A program made the translations under genes and the position numbers. Shown one piece after another: positions 12,620-22,384 of a DNA stretch of 64,000 nt. Positions within the stretch are counted from its first letter, which is position 1. Every line of letters starts with the position of its first letter. Below the pieces are notes generated by a model that worked only from the letters and a program-made list of their open reading frames with translations, was not told the origin of the DNA and ran no database searches. Source of the DNA: Pseudopithomyces maydicus (Eukaryota > Ascomycota > Dothideomycetes > Pleosporales > Didymosphaeriaceae); NCBI GenBank assembly GCA_026873275.1, contig JANTUC010000009.1, forward strand, positions 62,001 to 126,000. The letters run 5' to 3'.

Positions 12620-12939
12620 GGGGAGCTGTGAGGTGGTTTAGAGGTAGATGGTCTGTGGGAGCGGCTTTTTCACTTGAGCTGTTTGGTCCAAGGGTTGCTT
12701 TTCACTGGGATCAGCTGGTATTTACTAGACTGGCCGGATGCTGATCATATATCACATTAAGAATCTGGCTTGACAAAAAAGTCCGATTTTCATCATCCAC
12801 ATCTCCCAGCGCATTTGTTATCGCAAGAACAGACATGAAGAATACGAAGATAATGTACTTGATTGGGCTCATGAATGATACATCGCGGCTTGGATCTGAG
12901 TGCCCAAACGCCTCAGCCATTCCCATTCTCACGACCTGC
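12620..12939. other. intergenic between convergent genes
   Basis: A 320-bp spacer between the 3' ends of the TTL gene and the unknown gene on the minus strand. It starts G-rich and becomes balanced. No gene seen; a 79-codon minus-strand frame here has no support. Confidence 0.5.
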
Positions 12940-14162
12940 CTACTGACCACCCTGTCGCCTGAGCTTCAGAATATCCGCAAGCTTTACATCGCCCTTGCCG
13001 CCCCACCCCGCAGCTCCCGCCTTGACCTCCGGCCGCACAGCACAATACCAACCCCAAGCTCGCTTATCCAAGTCCTCACTGCTCAACATACCCTCCCAAG
13101 ATTGGCACAGTATATCCAAAGCCGCCAAAAGCGTTCCCAAGTTCCGCTCCTTCTCTTCGGCCGCCTTCTTCCCCGATACGGGCTTAGCTGGTTTTCCTTC
13201 AGCCGCTGGTTGCGGCGGTGTGCCAAACGACTTGAGTAGGTACGCACGAGGGCCCTCCGGTCTATAGATTGGCAGGTTGTTCGAGACGGAGTGGCCCGCT
13301 CCCGACGGCACCGCTACAGATGTATTCGACTTCTTCAAAGCTTCGAGGTCGACGCCCCATAGCGCGGGCTCGTCGGGTGCAACCGTCTCCTGGGTGTCCT
13401 CGCCCTTTACCGTGTCCTGTGAAGACGGCAGGACGGATTCTTGCGTCTCTGGCTCTGCTTTCCAAGTGTAGCCCCAGCGTTTCATGACGCGGATCTCTCG
13501 GTTTAGCACGGTGATGAGCGGTTGGCCCTCGCCCCAGCCCTCGTCCGAGGCAGAAGGTGTGCGCTGCATGCCGAGGTACTTAGCTTTGGACTGGCTGTTT
13601 GCACTGCAGACGGCCTGAGCGAGGGAAAGTCTGCTAGAAAGAGGCTGGGAGGGCATCGTGTACTTGAGGAGGGTGACGGCGAAGGCGAGCACCAATGGTG
13701 CGCGGTTGGTGAAGACTACCATGTCCTTGAGATGTTCCTCATCAAGCTCGCATGTTGGGAGTGCCAGGGACGCCTCGAAAGAAGCTGGGTCAATAGGAAC
13801 CACAGGTGACAGCTTTGTCCTTTTAGATGCGGGTGAAGGCGCAATTGTGGACGTTGATGCCGTGGAGAGATCGCTATTTGTGCGTTTCTTGGATATGCGT
13901 TTTGCGGCATTGAGGACCTGACGTGCAACCTTCTCATCTCCGAAGATCTTCTGCAGAGTTTCAATGTTGGATTTTGTGAGTTCATGCGGGCTTTGTGTGT
14001 TAGTGAAGTGAAATGAGGCACTGGGGGTGGGCAAACGCGTGCTCACGTGATCATCTTTGCAGCTTGGAGGTCTTTGACCTTGGACATTGCAGTCGCGAGT
14101 GGGACCTTGGCATCTTGAGACAGAAAGCGCAGAAGAGCCTGTAGATTCTGAGTAGATGCCAT
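12940..14162 (-). CDS. conserved fungal protein of unknown function
   Basis: Two exons, 14162-14047 and 13990-12940, giving 388 residues. The start at 14162 (MASTQNLQALLRFLS) is preferred over the longer open frame because the intron has a good donor (GTGAGC), branch (CACTAACAC) and acceptor. The N-terminal 75 residues look helical (LQAAKMITPHELTKSN...KIFGDEKVARQVLNAAKR) and are followed by a basic nuclear-type stretch SKKR and a Ser/Thr-rich linker. A second structured part has VVFTNRAPLVLAFAVTLLKYT, GWGEGQPLITVLNREI and a C-terminal CQSWEGML...WGWYCAVRPE. I do not recognise the family. The frame is clean. It faces the splicing-factor gene head to head, 236 bp apart. Confidence 0.75.
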
Positions 14163-14398
14163 TGTGACAACGTCTAGAGCAGTCAGGTAGACAGAGAGGT
14201 GGACCTGCGGGGTCGTTGCCATGGGTCGTAGCTTCCACTTTCACGGGCGCTAGACGACGCTAAGCTAGCGTGCCTAGCGCGCGCGCTCCGCGCTTTACTA
14301 CTTAAACTTATCTAGCACAACGTCACTGACGCTCTCCACCCCACCCCACTTTCATACGCCGTCGGAAACGCACGGCGTACTGGGCTACGCAGGTAAAC

Positions 14399-16522
14399 AT
14401 GACCTTCAAGATCTCCCTCTCCAAGGCGGCCAATAAGGCTGCCCAGCTCGGCTCTAATGCTAAAGGCGAAGAAGACGGAAAGCAGCAGAATAACCCCGCT
14501 AAGATGACAGCCGGTGGCTTTGACGAGCCTGGTGCGAAGAAGAATGTCTTCGGTGAGGCAGAGGACGAGTATGAGGAGCCCGAGGACGAGTACTATGTAC
14601 CGACCAATTCTAAGCGACACTTTAGCGGACGCCCGCGATCGACCAAGAGCGGACCAGGAACACTCGACCACGAGTCACTTTCGTTTCCGCGACTGGGCGC
14701 ACCAGGCGGATTTTCTGCACCATCGCACACCCGACCTGGACGGTCTGTGGAAGGAACGGCAGACATAGGGAAGTCGAGCGAGAATGTTTACACCAAGGTG
14801 GTAGCTAGGGTCAGCAACATGCCGCCAGACATGACCCATGCTCGTGTAGAGGAGCTGTTCTCCGAGTTTCCTGCGCTCAAGGTAGTCAAGGTGGAGAATG
14901 CGCCACTGTCGAGGCCCAATAGTCCCTCGCAGATCGACCACCCGACCGTCTCCATGACAGTCACTTTCGACAAGAATGCGACAGCACGCAACCTGGACGA
15001 CGCCATGAACAAACTGAACGACAAGAAGTATCTAGGTTGCGGATACTATTTGCATTTGGACCGCTATCTGGGTGGCCGAGCCCTGAGCACCAAGGTGCGC
15101 AAAGAACCTTTCGGCGCGACTTGGCAGCCCATCGAACATCCGAAGGGCGTTGCCCCACCCCCGAATCTTGGAGGCAACAATCGGGACCCCTATCGTGACG
15201 AAGCCGCGGGCAAGGAGTTGGTAGTCACTGTTAGTCGGCCACCCGACCTCCCCACCCTCCGTCTCATCCATATGACGATTGAGAAAGTCATCGAAGGTGG
15301 AGTTGAGTTCGAAGAGTGCCTCATGAACGATCCAATGGTTCAGACACAAGAGCGCTTCGCCTGGCTCTACGACACGACGCATCCTCTTAGCCGCTACTAT
15401 CGCTACCGCTTGTACCAGATCGTCACTGGGGACACTAATCCTAACCCTGAGATCTACGAGGGCCAGCCCAAGTGGCGCGGTCCGAAAGATCCGCTGCCTG
15501 ACGAATTTGTGTGGAATCTCTGGGACCTGAAAGATCCCCCCGACTCTGAGGATGAAGAAGATGAGCCCCAGTATGGCATCTCTACGGTCCCTGCGTGCGA
15601 CGACTATCCCGGCCGCGTTACTACCGGCTACGGCATCATGCCACCGCGCTCTAAAGCATTCCTCATCTGGCTGCTAGCTTCGTTGCCCCCAACTCCGATT
15701 ATATACGGAGACGTTGCTGCCTTTTCCGAGTTTGCCATTAGGCACTCAACTCGCGGTGTGGACGAGATCGTTGAATTTCTCGTCACCAACCTCTTCGTCC
15801 CGTTTGCCCTCACACCGGCTAACCACAACTTCAAGGAGGAGACCCCATTCGGCGACGATGGCCCGTTTTCGGGCCGTCACAATGGACAGCTTCCTACTAT
15901 CACACTCAACGCCCTCAAGATTATCAATGACGTTGCGTTCACCACGTATCGTGAGAAGGGTGCTGCGTACAAGTATCGCTCTGTGATTGCTTCGTCGCTC
16001 ATGGACAGGGGCGTTTTTAGGTTCTTGGAGACTCTACCGGTGAAGTGGGAAATGGGCCGCCTGGCAGCAAAGAATTTCCGTGAAGAGGTCAACTTCATAC
16101 TGAAGGTGTGGACCAACGAAGGTCTCTTCGAGAAGCACATCCTGGAGCAGTTCGACCGGGAATTCAATAGCCGGACGCGTGAGAAGGAGCAAGAGGAGGC
16201 GGAGCGTAGGGCGATTGAGAAGCGCAAGGCGAAGAAGGGCTCGGTGCCGACGCATGCTAAATACATAGAGTATATGGACGAGGACACGGTCGAGGATGCA
16301 GAGCAGGATGAGGGTACCCCAATGGACGTCGACCCCGAGACGGAGGCACCGGCCGAGAATGTCCCATCGTCTTCCACCGGTGCAGCGCTTGCCGAGGCTT
16401 CCAAGAACGCAGATGCACCTCAGGTACCAGACGAGACGGCCGCAGCAAATCCGCCAAAGGTGAAGAGGGTAAGGAAGTATCCTCCATACACAAATATGTT
16501 TGCCTCTGATGACGACGATTAG
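14399..16522 (+). CDS. U2 snRNP-associated SURP/CID splicing factor (SR140-like)
   Basis: Intronless, 707 residues. Domain order matches the U2SURP/SR140 group: an acidic Tyr-rich N-terminus, an RRM-like domain at about 130-230 (TKVVARVSNMPPDMTHARVEELF), a SURP module at about 285-345 (LRLIHMTIEKVIEGG...FAWLYDTTHPLSRYYRYRLYQ) and a CID-like helical domain at about 410-560 (PPRSKAFLIWLLASLPP, YGDVAAFSEFAIRHSTRGVDE). A Lys/Glu-rich helix and an acidic tail end the protein. Members associate with U2 snRNP in pre-mRNA splicing in the nucleus. The RRM RNP motifs are weak, so RNA binding by that domain is less certain. The frame is unbroken. Confidence 0.82.
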   Translation: MTFKISLSKAANKAAQLGSNAKGEEDGKQQNNPAKMTAGGFDEPGAKKNVFGEAEDEYEEPEDEYYVPTNSKRHFSGRPRSTKSGPGTLDHESLSFPRLGAPGGFSAPSHTRPGRSVEGTADIGKSSENVYTKVVARVSNMPPDMTHARVEELFSEFPALKVVKVENAPLSRPNSPSQIDHPTVSMTVTFDKNATARNLDDAMNKLNDKKYLGCGYYLHLDRYLGGRALSTKVRKEPFGATWQPIEHPKGVAPPPNLGGNNRDPYRDEAAGKELVVTVSRPPDLPTLRLIHMTIEKVIEGGVEFEECLMNDPMVQTQERFAWLYDTTHPLSRYYRYRLYQIVTGDTNPNPEIYEGQPKWRGPKDPLPDEFVWNLWDLKDPPDSEDEEDEPQYGISTVPACDDYPGRVTTGYGIMPPRSKAFLIWLLASLPPTPIIYGDVAAFSEFAIRHSTRGVDEIVEFLVTNLFVPFALTPANHNFKEETPFGDDGPFSGRHNGQLPTITLNALKIINDVAFTTYREKGAAYKYRSVIASSLMDRGVFRFLETLPVKWEMGRLAAKNFREEVNFILKVWTNEGLFEKHILEQFDREFNSRTREKEQEEAERRAIEKRKAKKGSVPTHAKYIEYMDEDTVEDAEQDEGTPMDVDPETEAPAENVPSSSTGAALAEASKNADAPQVPDETAAANPPKVKRVRKYPPYTNMFASDDDD

Positions 16523-16629
16523 TACTCGTCGCATGACGACAACTAGCATTACGACAACTAGTCCATGCTCGTGCATCACGCTCTGTGCGCACACACTTGT
16601 ATTATAGAACTCAAAAGTCCGTTTACGAT

Positions 16630-16750
16630 AGCAGCTTGCATAAGTCTATCTACATGGTAGGTAGCAGCTTGCGTAAGTCTTGTAGGTAGCAGCTCGCATA
16701 AGTCTTTCTACATCGTAGCTAGCAGCTTGCATAAGTCTCCTACAGCGTAG
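16630..16750 (+). repeat. minisatellite, about 4 copies
   Basis: Four imperfect tandem copies of a 25-37 bp unit starting AGCAGCTTGCATAAGTCT, most followed by a CTACATSGTAG-type segment. It lies in the 273-bp gap between the convergent splicing-factor and TRAPPC12-like genes. Confidence 0.85.
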
Positions 16751-16795
16751 GGCACACACCTGATTAGGTTAGGTATCAGGAACAATGGGAAACTA

Positions 16796-18327
16796 TCATA
16801 GCTTAAAGTCCACGTCCCTCATTTCCCACCCTACAGCCCCTTCTCCCTTTCGTGATGCCAGTTTGCTTGCTACCCCCATCTTTGCGTCGCGATTCCGTTC
16901 CGTACATAGCTCGTACACGGTGCACAAGTTGAAGATCAGAGAGTGGAACGGAGGACCGTCGACTTGCTCTTCGAGCAGGGCTTTCGCCTCTGCAATGCGC
17001 CCCGTGTACAGCAGGCAGACGGCCAGATTCTGCGTGAGCATCGCGTCGGAGGGGTGCTTCTCGCGGAGGGAGGTGAACGCGTTGGCGGCGGCGTCGTACT
17101 CTGCGTCTGCGAGGAGGATGAGTGCTTCGAGGCTGGCGGAAAGCAGGGCATTCGGATTGTCTGCGTCGTCGTCTTCGTTTCCAGAAGTGACGGCCGCGAG
17201 ACACCTCCGCGCGGCCTGGACATCGCCCAATCGCAACCACGTCAGTGTCTCCATGAGAACCACCTCCCCGTCTGCATTCCCATTTCCATTTCCGTTCCCG
17301 TCTCCGTCTCCATCTCGGTGCCCTCCCCTCATCGCCTCAAGGTGCCGCCCCGCGCCCTCCAAATCACCCATCTCCACCATGACATTCGCAACCCTGACAC
17401 CGACATCCCTAAGGCGACTCCTCCACAGCGCCCTCCCCTCGTCGGTCGTCGCCCCCAGAACAGCCCCCGACACTCCCTCGCAAGCTCAAAGTACCCCATG
17501 ACCCCCTTCCGCCACTCGCCGTACCCCAAGGCGCTCAGCCGCACGACCAGCACCCTCAGTCCCCACGGGACGAGATGGCCGCCCGCCGGGCCCTCGCTCT
17601 CATGCGCATAGTAAAAGCTGCTTCCTAGATCCCCGAAGACCTTTGCCTCCTGGGCGGCGAGGCTGTGCTCGTTGATCAGGCACAGGCAGGCGAGGCGGAT
17701 GTGCAGGAGGTGGAAGAGGGTGGTGTGGTCGGTGGAGGGCGAGGTGATGAGGTTGCGGGCGGCGGCGATGGCGGCGAGGCGGTAGTGGCCTGAGAGGAGG
17801 AGGGTGTCGATGGGGGAGGAGACGGAGGGGGTGTGCGGGGCGGAGAGGAAGGGAGGGGGGATGTTGGTGGCGGGGAGGACGTGGTAGGTTGAGGGGGACT
17901 GGAGGAAGGAGAAGTCTTTTTGGAGGAGGGGCGGGGGGAGGCCGGGGTGGCGGTGGCGGTGGAGGGCGTTATGCTGGCGGGGGCATGGTGGGCCGTGGGG
18001 GAGCGGACTGCCTGCTGCTGCTGCTGCTGATGTTGCTGTGAAGGCGGCGGCGGCGGAGGTGCGTTCTGGGAGAGGGCGGCGAGCGGGCTGGAGGGAAGGT
18101 TGTTAGTTTGGGTTTTTGGATGGGATAGAGTTTATAGGGTAGGGTAGGGTCGGGGAGAGTTACTCGTCGTCTACGGCATCGAGCGGGCCCTTGGTCGAGC
18201 GGCGGGGGACGGCAACTGTGCGGGGTTCAGGTCAGGGCTTGGGCTGCAGATACGGGGCTCGATGAGTGTGGTACGCACCGCGTCTGCGCTCGTCGGTGCT
18301 GTTGATGCGGGCGTGTGACGAGGACAT
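16796..18327 (-). CDS. TRAPPC12-like TPR protein
   Basis: Exons 18327-18279, 18215-18164 and 18087-16796. It begins MSSSHARINS, passes through a Pro/Gln-rich linker (18000-18060), then VFGDLGSSFYY and HLVPWGLRVLVVRL, then TPR-like helices ending FHSLIFNLCTVYELCTERNR, the strongest family mark. TRAPPC12 is a TRAPPIII-type subunit in ER-Golgi and autophagic traffic. A GDGDGNGNGN-type repeat (about 17275-17330) sits inside the TPR part. Two frame breaks are needed to keep the family sequence continuous: the G6 run at 17933-17938 (before PPPLLQKDFSF) and the C5 run at 17464-17468 (between FELAREC and GATTDEGRALW). Each is explained by one missing base. Confidence 0.82.
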
Positions 18328-18898
18328 GGTGGACTGACGTCTGCTCAGGTCGTGTGGAGTAGTTCGCAGGCCGAAGTCGGCGACAGGCACATTGGCCGGT
18401 CCGTGTGCGATTGGGAAGTGCGGATGGGAGGCGATCAGCGAGCGGGCCGCTGATTGGCTGGGGACACGAGCGGGCGGGCAGCACTCGACGGGCGCGCGAG
18501 GCGGGCCAGCCAGCGCAGCACCCGATGCCCTCCTCCCATCAGGCAATCAAAATATCAATGCAGCAGTTCTCGCGGCCGGGATGCAGCGTCACGGCGCAGC
18601 CACTGCGCGTCCGCGGTCGCTCGTGTGCTGCAGGGCTAGATGGGGCGGCGATGCAGCGTGTGGGGTAGTCTTGGAGGAGTCACGCCCCGGCTGGGCCAAT
18701 GGCACGGCGGCTCGCCAGTCGTCCGGTCCGACAGCGGTGGCTCGCCGTGCGTGGCCATGGGAGACTTTTTAGCCCAGCAGCATCCAAGAACCAACACTGA
18801 CTCCAAAGGATCCCTCCAATCCCACACTCCAATCCCATTTTCTTTTTTTCCCCAAACTACCCCCTCTCCACTCCTCGCCGCAACGGCCCCCCCGCGCA
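18328..18898. promoter_or_regulatory. divergent promoter TRAPPC12-like/ILV2
   Basis: A 571-bp space between two divergent starts. It carries two TGACTC cores (18677-18682 on the minus strand, 18798-18803 on the plus strand), which match the core of the Gcn4/CPC1 site used for amino-acid biosynthesis genes, and a pyrimidine-rich stretch (18838-18885) just before the ILV2 start, typical of strong fungal promoters. Confidence 0.55.
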
Positions 18899-21135
18899 AT
18901 GCAGCACGCGCGCACAAAGGCCATCCACGCTCTGCGGAGCTCGCGATGCTTTTCCACCGCCGTCCCCAGATCCGCCGCCTCGCCCTACCGAGCTGCCCAG
19001 GTGGCGAGCACCAAGCTTGTCGGAGACGCAAAGAGACCCCAGAGCACCCAGGCCGCCACAGCTCCCGCAGACGCCAGGCCGCGGCCGGCGCCTGCCTTCA
19101 ACAGAGAGGACTATGACGTCCAGCCGCTGCGGCGCCAGCAGCCCGAGATGGACCACTCGCTGGTCGGGCTCAAGGGCGGTGAAATCTTCCACGAGATGAT
19201 GCTGAGGCACGACGTGAAGCACATCTGTGCGTTTCCCTCTTTTCCCTCTTTCCCCCAGCAAATCACTTTCCCGACGTTTGCAATTGAGTCACAGGCTAAC
19301 CTCAGGCTCGGCAGTTGGTTACCCTGGCGGCGCCATCCTCCCCGTCTTCGACGCAATCTACCACTCAAAACACTTCGACTTCGTCCTCCCCAGACATGAG
19401 CAGGGTGCCGGCCACATGGCCGAGGGCTATGCCCGCGCCTCTGGCAAGCCCGGTGTCGTCCTCGTCACATCTGGCCCCGGCGCCACCAATGTCGTCACCG
19501 CCATGCAGGACGCCCTCATGGACGGAACACCCATGGTCGTCTTCTGCGGCCAGGTCGTCACATCTGCCATTGGCTCCGACGCTTTCCAGGAAGCCGACAC
19601 CGTGGGCATCACGCGGCCCTGCACCAAGTGGAACGTCCTCGTCAAGAACATCGCTGAGCTGCCCCGACGGATAAACGAGGCCTTCGAGATCGCCACCAGC
19701 GGGCGCCCTGGCCCGGTCCTCGTCGACTTGCCCAAGGATGTCACAGGTGGCACCCTGACACGGCCCATCCCCATGACCTCCAGCCTGCCTACACACCCCT
19801 CTGCCGCGACCCTCGCCGCCCGCGAATTGAGCAAGAAGCAGCTCCACGCGAGCCTGAAGCGTACCGCAGACCTCATCAACGTGGCGAAGAAGCCCGTCAT
19901 CTACGCCGGTCAGGGTATGGTCTCCGTTCCCGACGGCCCCAAGATCCTGCGCGAGCTCTCCGAGAAGGCACAGATTCCCGTGACCACCACCCTCCAGGGC
20001 CTGGGTGCTTACGATGAGCACGACGAGAAGTCTCTGCACATGCTGGGTATGCACGGTTCCGCGTATGCCAACATGGCCATGCAGGAGGCAGATTTGATTC
20101 TGGCTCTTGGCGCACGGTTCGACGACCGTGTGACTGGATCCCTGGCCAAGTTCGCTCCCGAGGCAAAGGCCGCCGCGGCAGAGGGACGAGGTGGCATCGT
20201 CCATTTCGAGATCATGCCCAAGAACATCAACAAGGTTGTTCAAGCTACCGAGGCCGTCGAGGGTGACGTCGTTGCCAACCTCCACCAGCTCGTCCCCATG
20301 ATCAACAAGGTGGACGCGCGCCCCGAGTGGTTCGCCCAGATCAAGGACTGGAAGGCGCGGTTCCCGTGGGCCTACGAGAAGGAGGGCCCCAACGGCTTCA
20401 TCAAGCCGCAGACCGTCATCGAGAAGCTGTCGCAGCTGACGGAGCCCATGAAGGACAAGACCGTCATCACCACGGGTGTTGGCCAGCATCAAATGTGGGC
20501 CGCGCAGCACTTCCGATGGACCCACCCCCGTACCATGATCACCTCGGGTGGCCTGGGCACAATGGGGTACGGTCTCCCGGCTGCCATCGGCGCCAAGGTG
20601 GCCCGCCCGGACGCCCTCGTCGTCGACATCGACGGCGACTCCTCGTTCAGCATGACGCTCACCGAGCTCAGCACCGCAGCCGAGTTCAACATCGGCGTCA
20701 AGGTCATCGTGCTGAACAACGAGGAGCAGGGCATGGTCACGCAGTGGCAGACGCTCTTCTACGAGGACCGCTTCTCGCACACGCACCAGCGGAACGCGGA
20801 TTTCGTCAAGCTCGCAGAGGCCATGTACGTCCAGGCGGACCGCGTCAGCAAGCCCGAAGAGCTCGAGGACAAGCTCAAGTGGCTGCTCAACACGGAGGGT
20901 CCGGCTCTTCTGGAGGTCGTGACGGACCAGAAGGTCCCCGTCCTGCCCATGGTGCCGGCGGGTAACGGGTTGCACGAGTTTTTGGTGTACGACGAGAGTA
21001 CGTTGCCCCTGTCTTATCCTACCCTTGGACAAATCCCCCCCACCCCTTTTTTTTCGTACGTAACATCGAACTAACGCCCCCGCAGAGGTAGCCCGCGAAC
21101 GGAGAGCCCGCACCAAGGAGCGCAGCGGTCGTTAA
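18899..21135 (+). CDS. ILV2: acetolactate synthase catalytic subunit
   Basis: Thiamine-diphosphate enzyme making acetolactate or acetohydroxybutyrate, the first common step of valine, leucine and isoleucine synthesis, in mitochondria. Exons 18899-19226, 19315-20997 and 21086-21135 give 686 residues. Residues 1-90 are an Arg/Ser/Ala-rich mitochondrial presequence. The acceptor at 19314 was chosen because it yields HIFGYPGGAILPVFDAI. Catalytic and cofactor marks are HEQGAGHMAEGYARASG with the essential Glu, SGPGATNVVT, DLPKDV, GTMGYGLPAAIGAK and the diphosphate/Mg motif GDSSFSMTLTELSTAAEFN. The last small exon encodes a basic tail (ARERRARTKERSGR). The frame is intact. A TGAGTCA box lies inside intron 1. 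Confidence 0.96.
19285..19291 (+). promoter_or_regulatory. TGAGTCA (Gcn4/CPC1-type) box in ILV2 intron 1
   Basis: Perfect 7-bp palindromic core TGAGTCA in the first intron. It is the known binding sequence of Gcn4/CPC1 bZIP factors in cross-pathway control of amino-acid genes; action from an intron is inferred. Confidence 0.45.
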
Positions 21136-22384
21136 AACAAGCACGCCTCGTACGACCCCCTCCATCTACCTACCTACCTACCTACCAACCCACTCGCTCT
21201 CTCCCTCCCCCAGCATTTGTAACCCCCTGACCTTTCCCCCGGCCCGCCTTCGTTTCTCCCTGTACATTATTGGCGCTGTCCTCTTTTTTACATTTTGTGT
21301 TTTACACACCTGCGAGTTCACAAAACACTCCATGCTGGGCGTTGGTCATGATGTTTTTATCGTGTCGTGTCGTGTCTTGTCTTGTTCTGTCTTGGTTCGT
21401 CTTGTCTTGGCTTGTCTTGTCTTGTCTGATCGTATCTGATCGTATCTGTCCGTCTCGCTTGACTGCGGTGACGGGTGGGTGGACGTAAAAGTTGGAAATG
21501 TGATTGTTTTTGTTCTTTGGATGGGTGGGTGGAAGGGTGGGTAGTTAGTTTTTGGGTTGGGTGTGTGGGTGGGTGGATGGAGGGGTGGAGGGAAATCTGA
21601 GATGGATATGATTTGTGTGGGATGATATGGGGACGAAGGGATGAAGGGATGGATAAATGGAAGGATGGCATAATATAGGTTGATCGATACCTTTGCATCT
21701 ACGGAGTTTACATCAGTAATGTGATTGCATATATTTTTTTAGCTCGAGTCTTTGTGTATGTATGTGGTTCTTGTATTCATATTCATGGCGCACGAGGAAA
21801 ATCCGTCACATTCGTAACTTATATGTTTCGTGTTTTTGAAAAAAATTGCAGTCGAGTATGAATTAATTGGATCAAATCCATAATAAAAAAAGCCGTCGTC
21901 CCCTCTTGTGACGGCATAACTTATAAACATAGGCATCATCCGTCTATTGATTTCCCCTCCTAACTATCATATCTTATGTTCTTTCCCGCTGTACTCTCAT
22001 TCCATTAACTCACCCCTTTTCTCTGCTTACATAGACCCCCTTACCCTCCTCCTAAACCTCACCCCACCCCCACGCCAACCGCGACGACCTACCCGCTTGA
22101 TTCCCCTCCTCTCCGACGTGCGGGGTTTCACACGTACCGAAACTGTGCATGCGCACCATCATCTCCAACTATCTCCCTATCGTAAACACACACACCCCAT
22201 GTACCCACCTCCACAGGCCGAATACTTAGGGGCTTTTTATTTCCTTTTTTTTTCGAAGAGTGTTTTGTTCAGGTACCGGGTTATAATTGCTTGCTTACTC
22301 GCTTGCTTGATTACCTACCTACCTACCTACCTACCCACTACCTACCCACCTACAGGTAGATAAGCAGAGCCAGCCTACATCCCA
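21136..22384. other. intergenic with pyrimidine and tetranucleotide repeats
   Basis: Space between the convergent ILV2 and HET genes. It holds CTAC repeats (21165-21186 and 22311-22345), a TGTCT/CGTGT run (about 21358-21440) and G-rich GGGTGG repeats (21520-21600). No gene is seen. Confidence 0.6.

Noticed and set aside
19365..21116. 583-codon open frame on the minus strand across ILV2
   Set aside because: It is the antisense shadow of a GC-rich, strongly conserved gene; the translation is rich in His/Leu/Asp with no family features.
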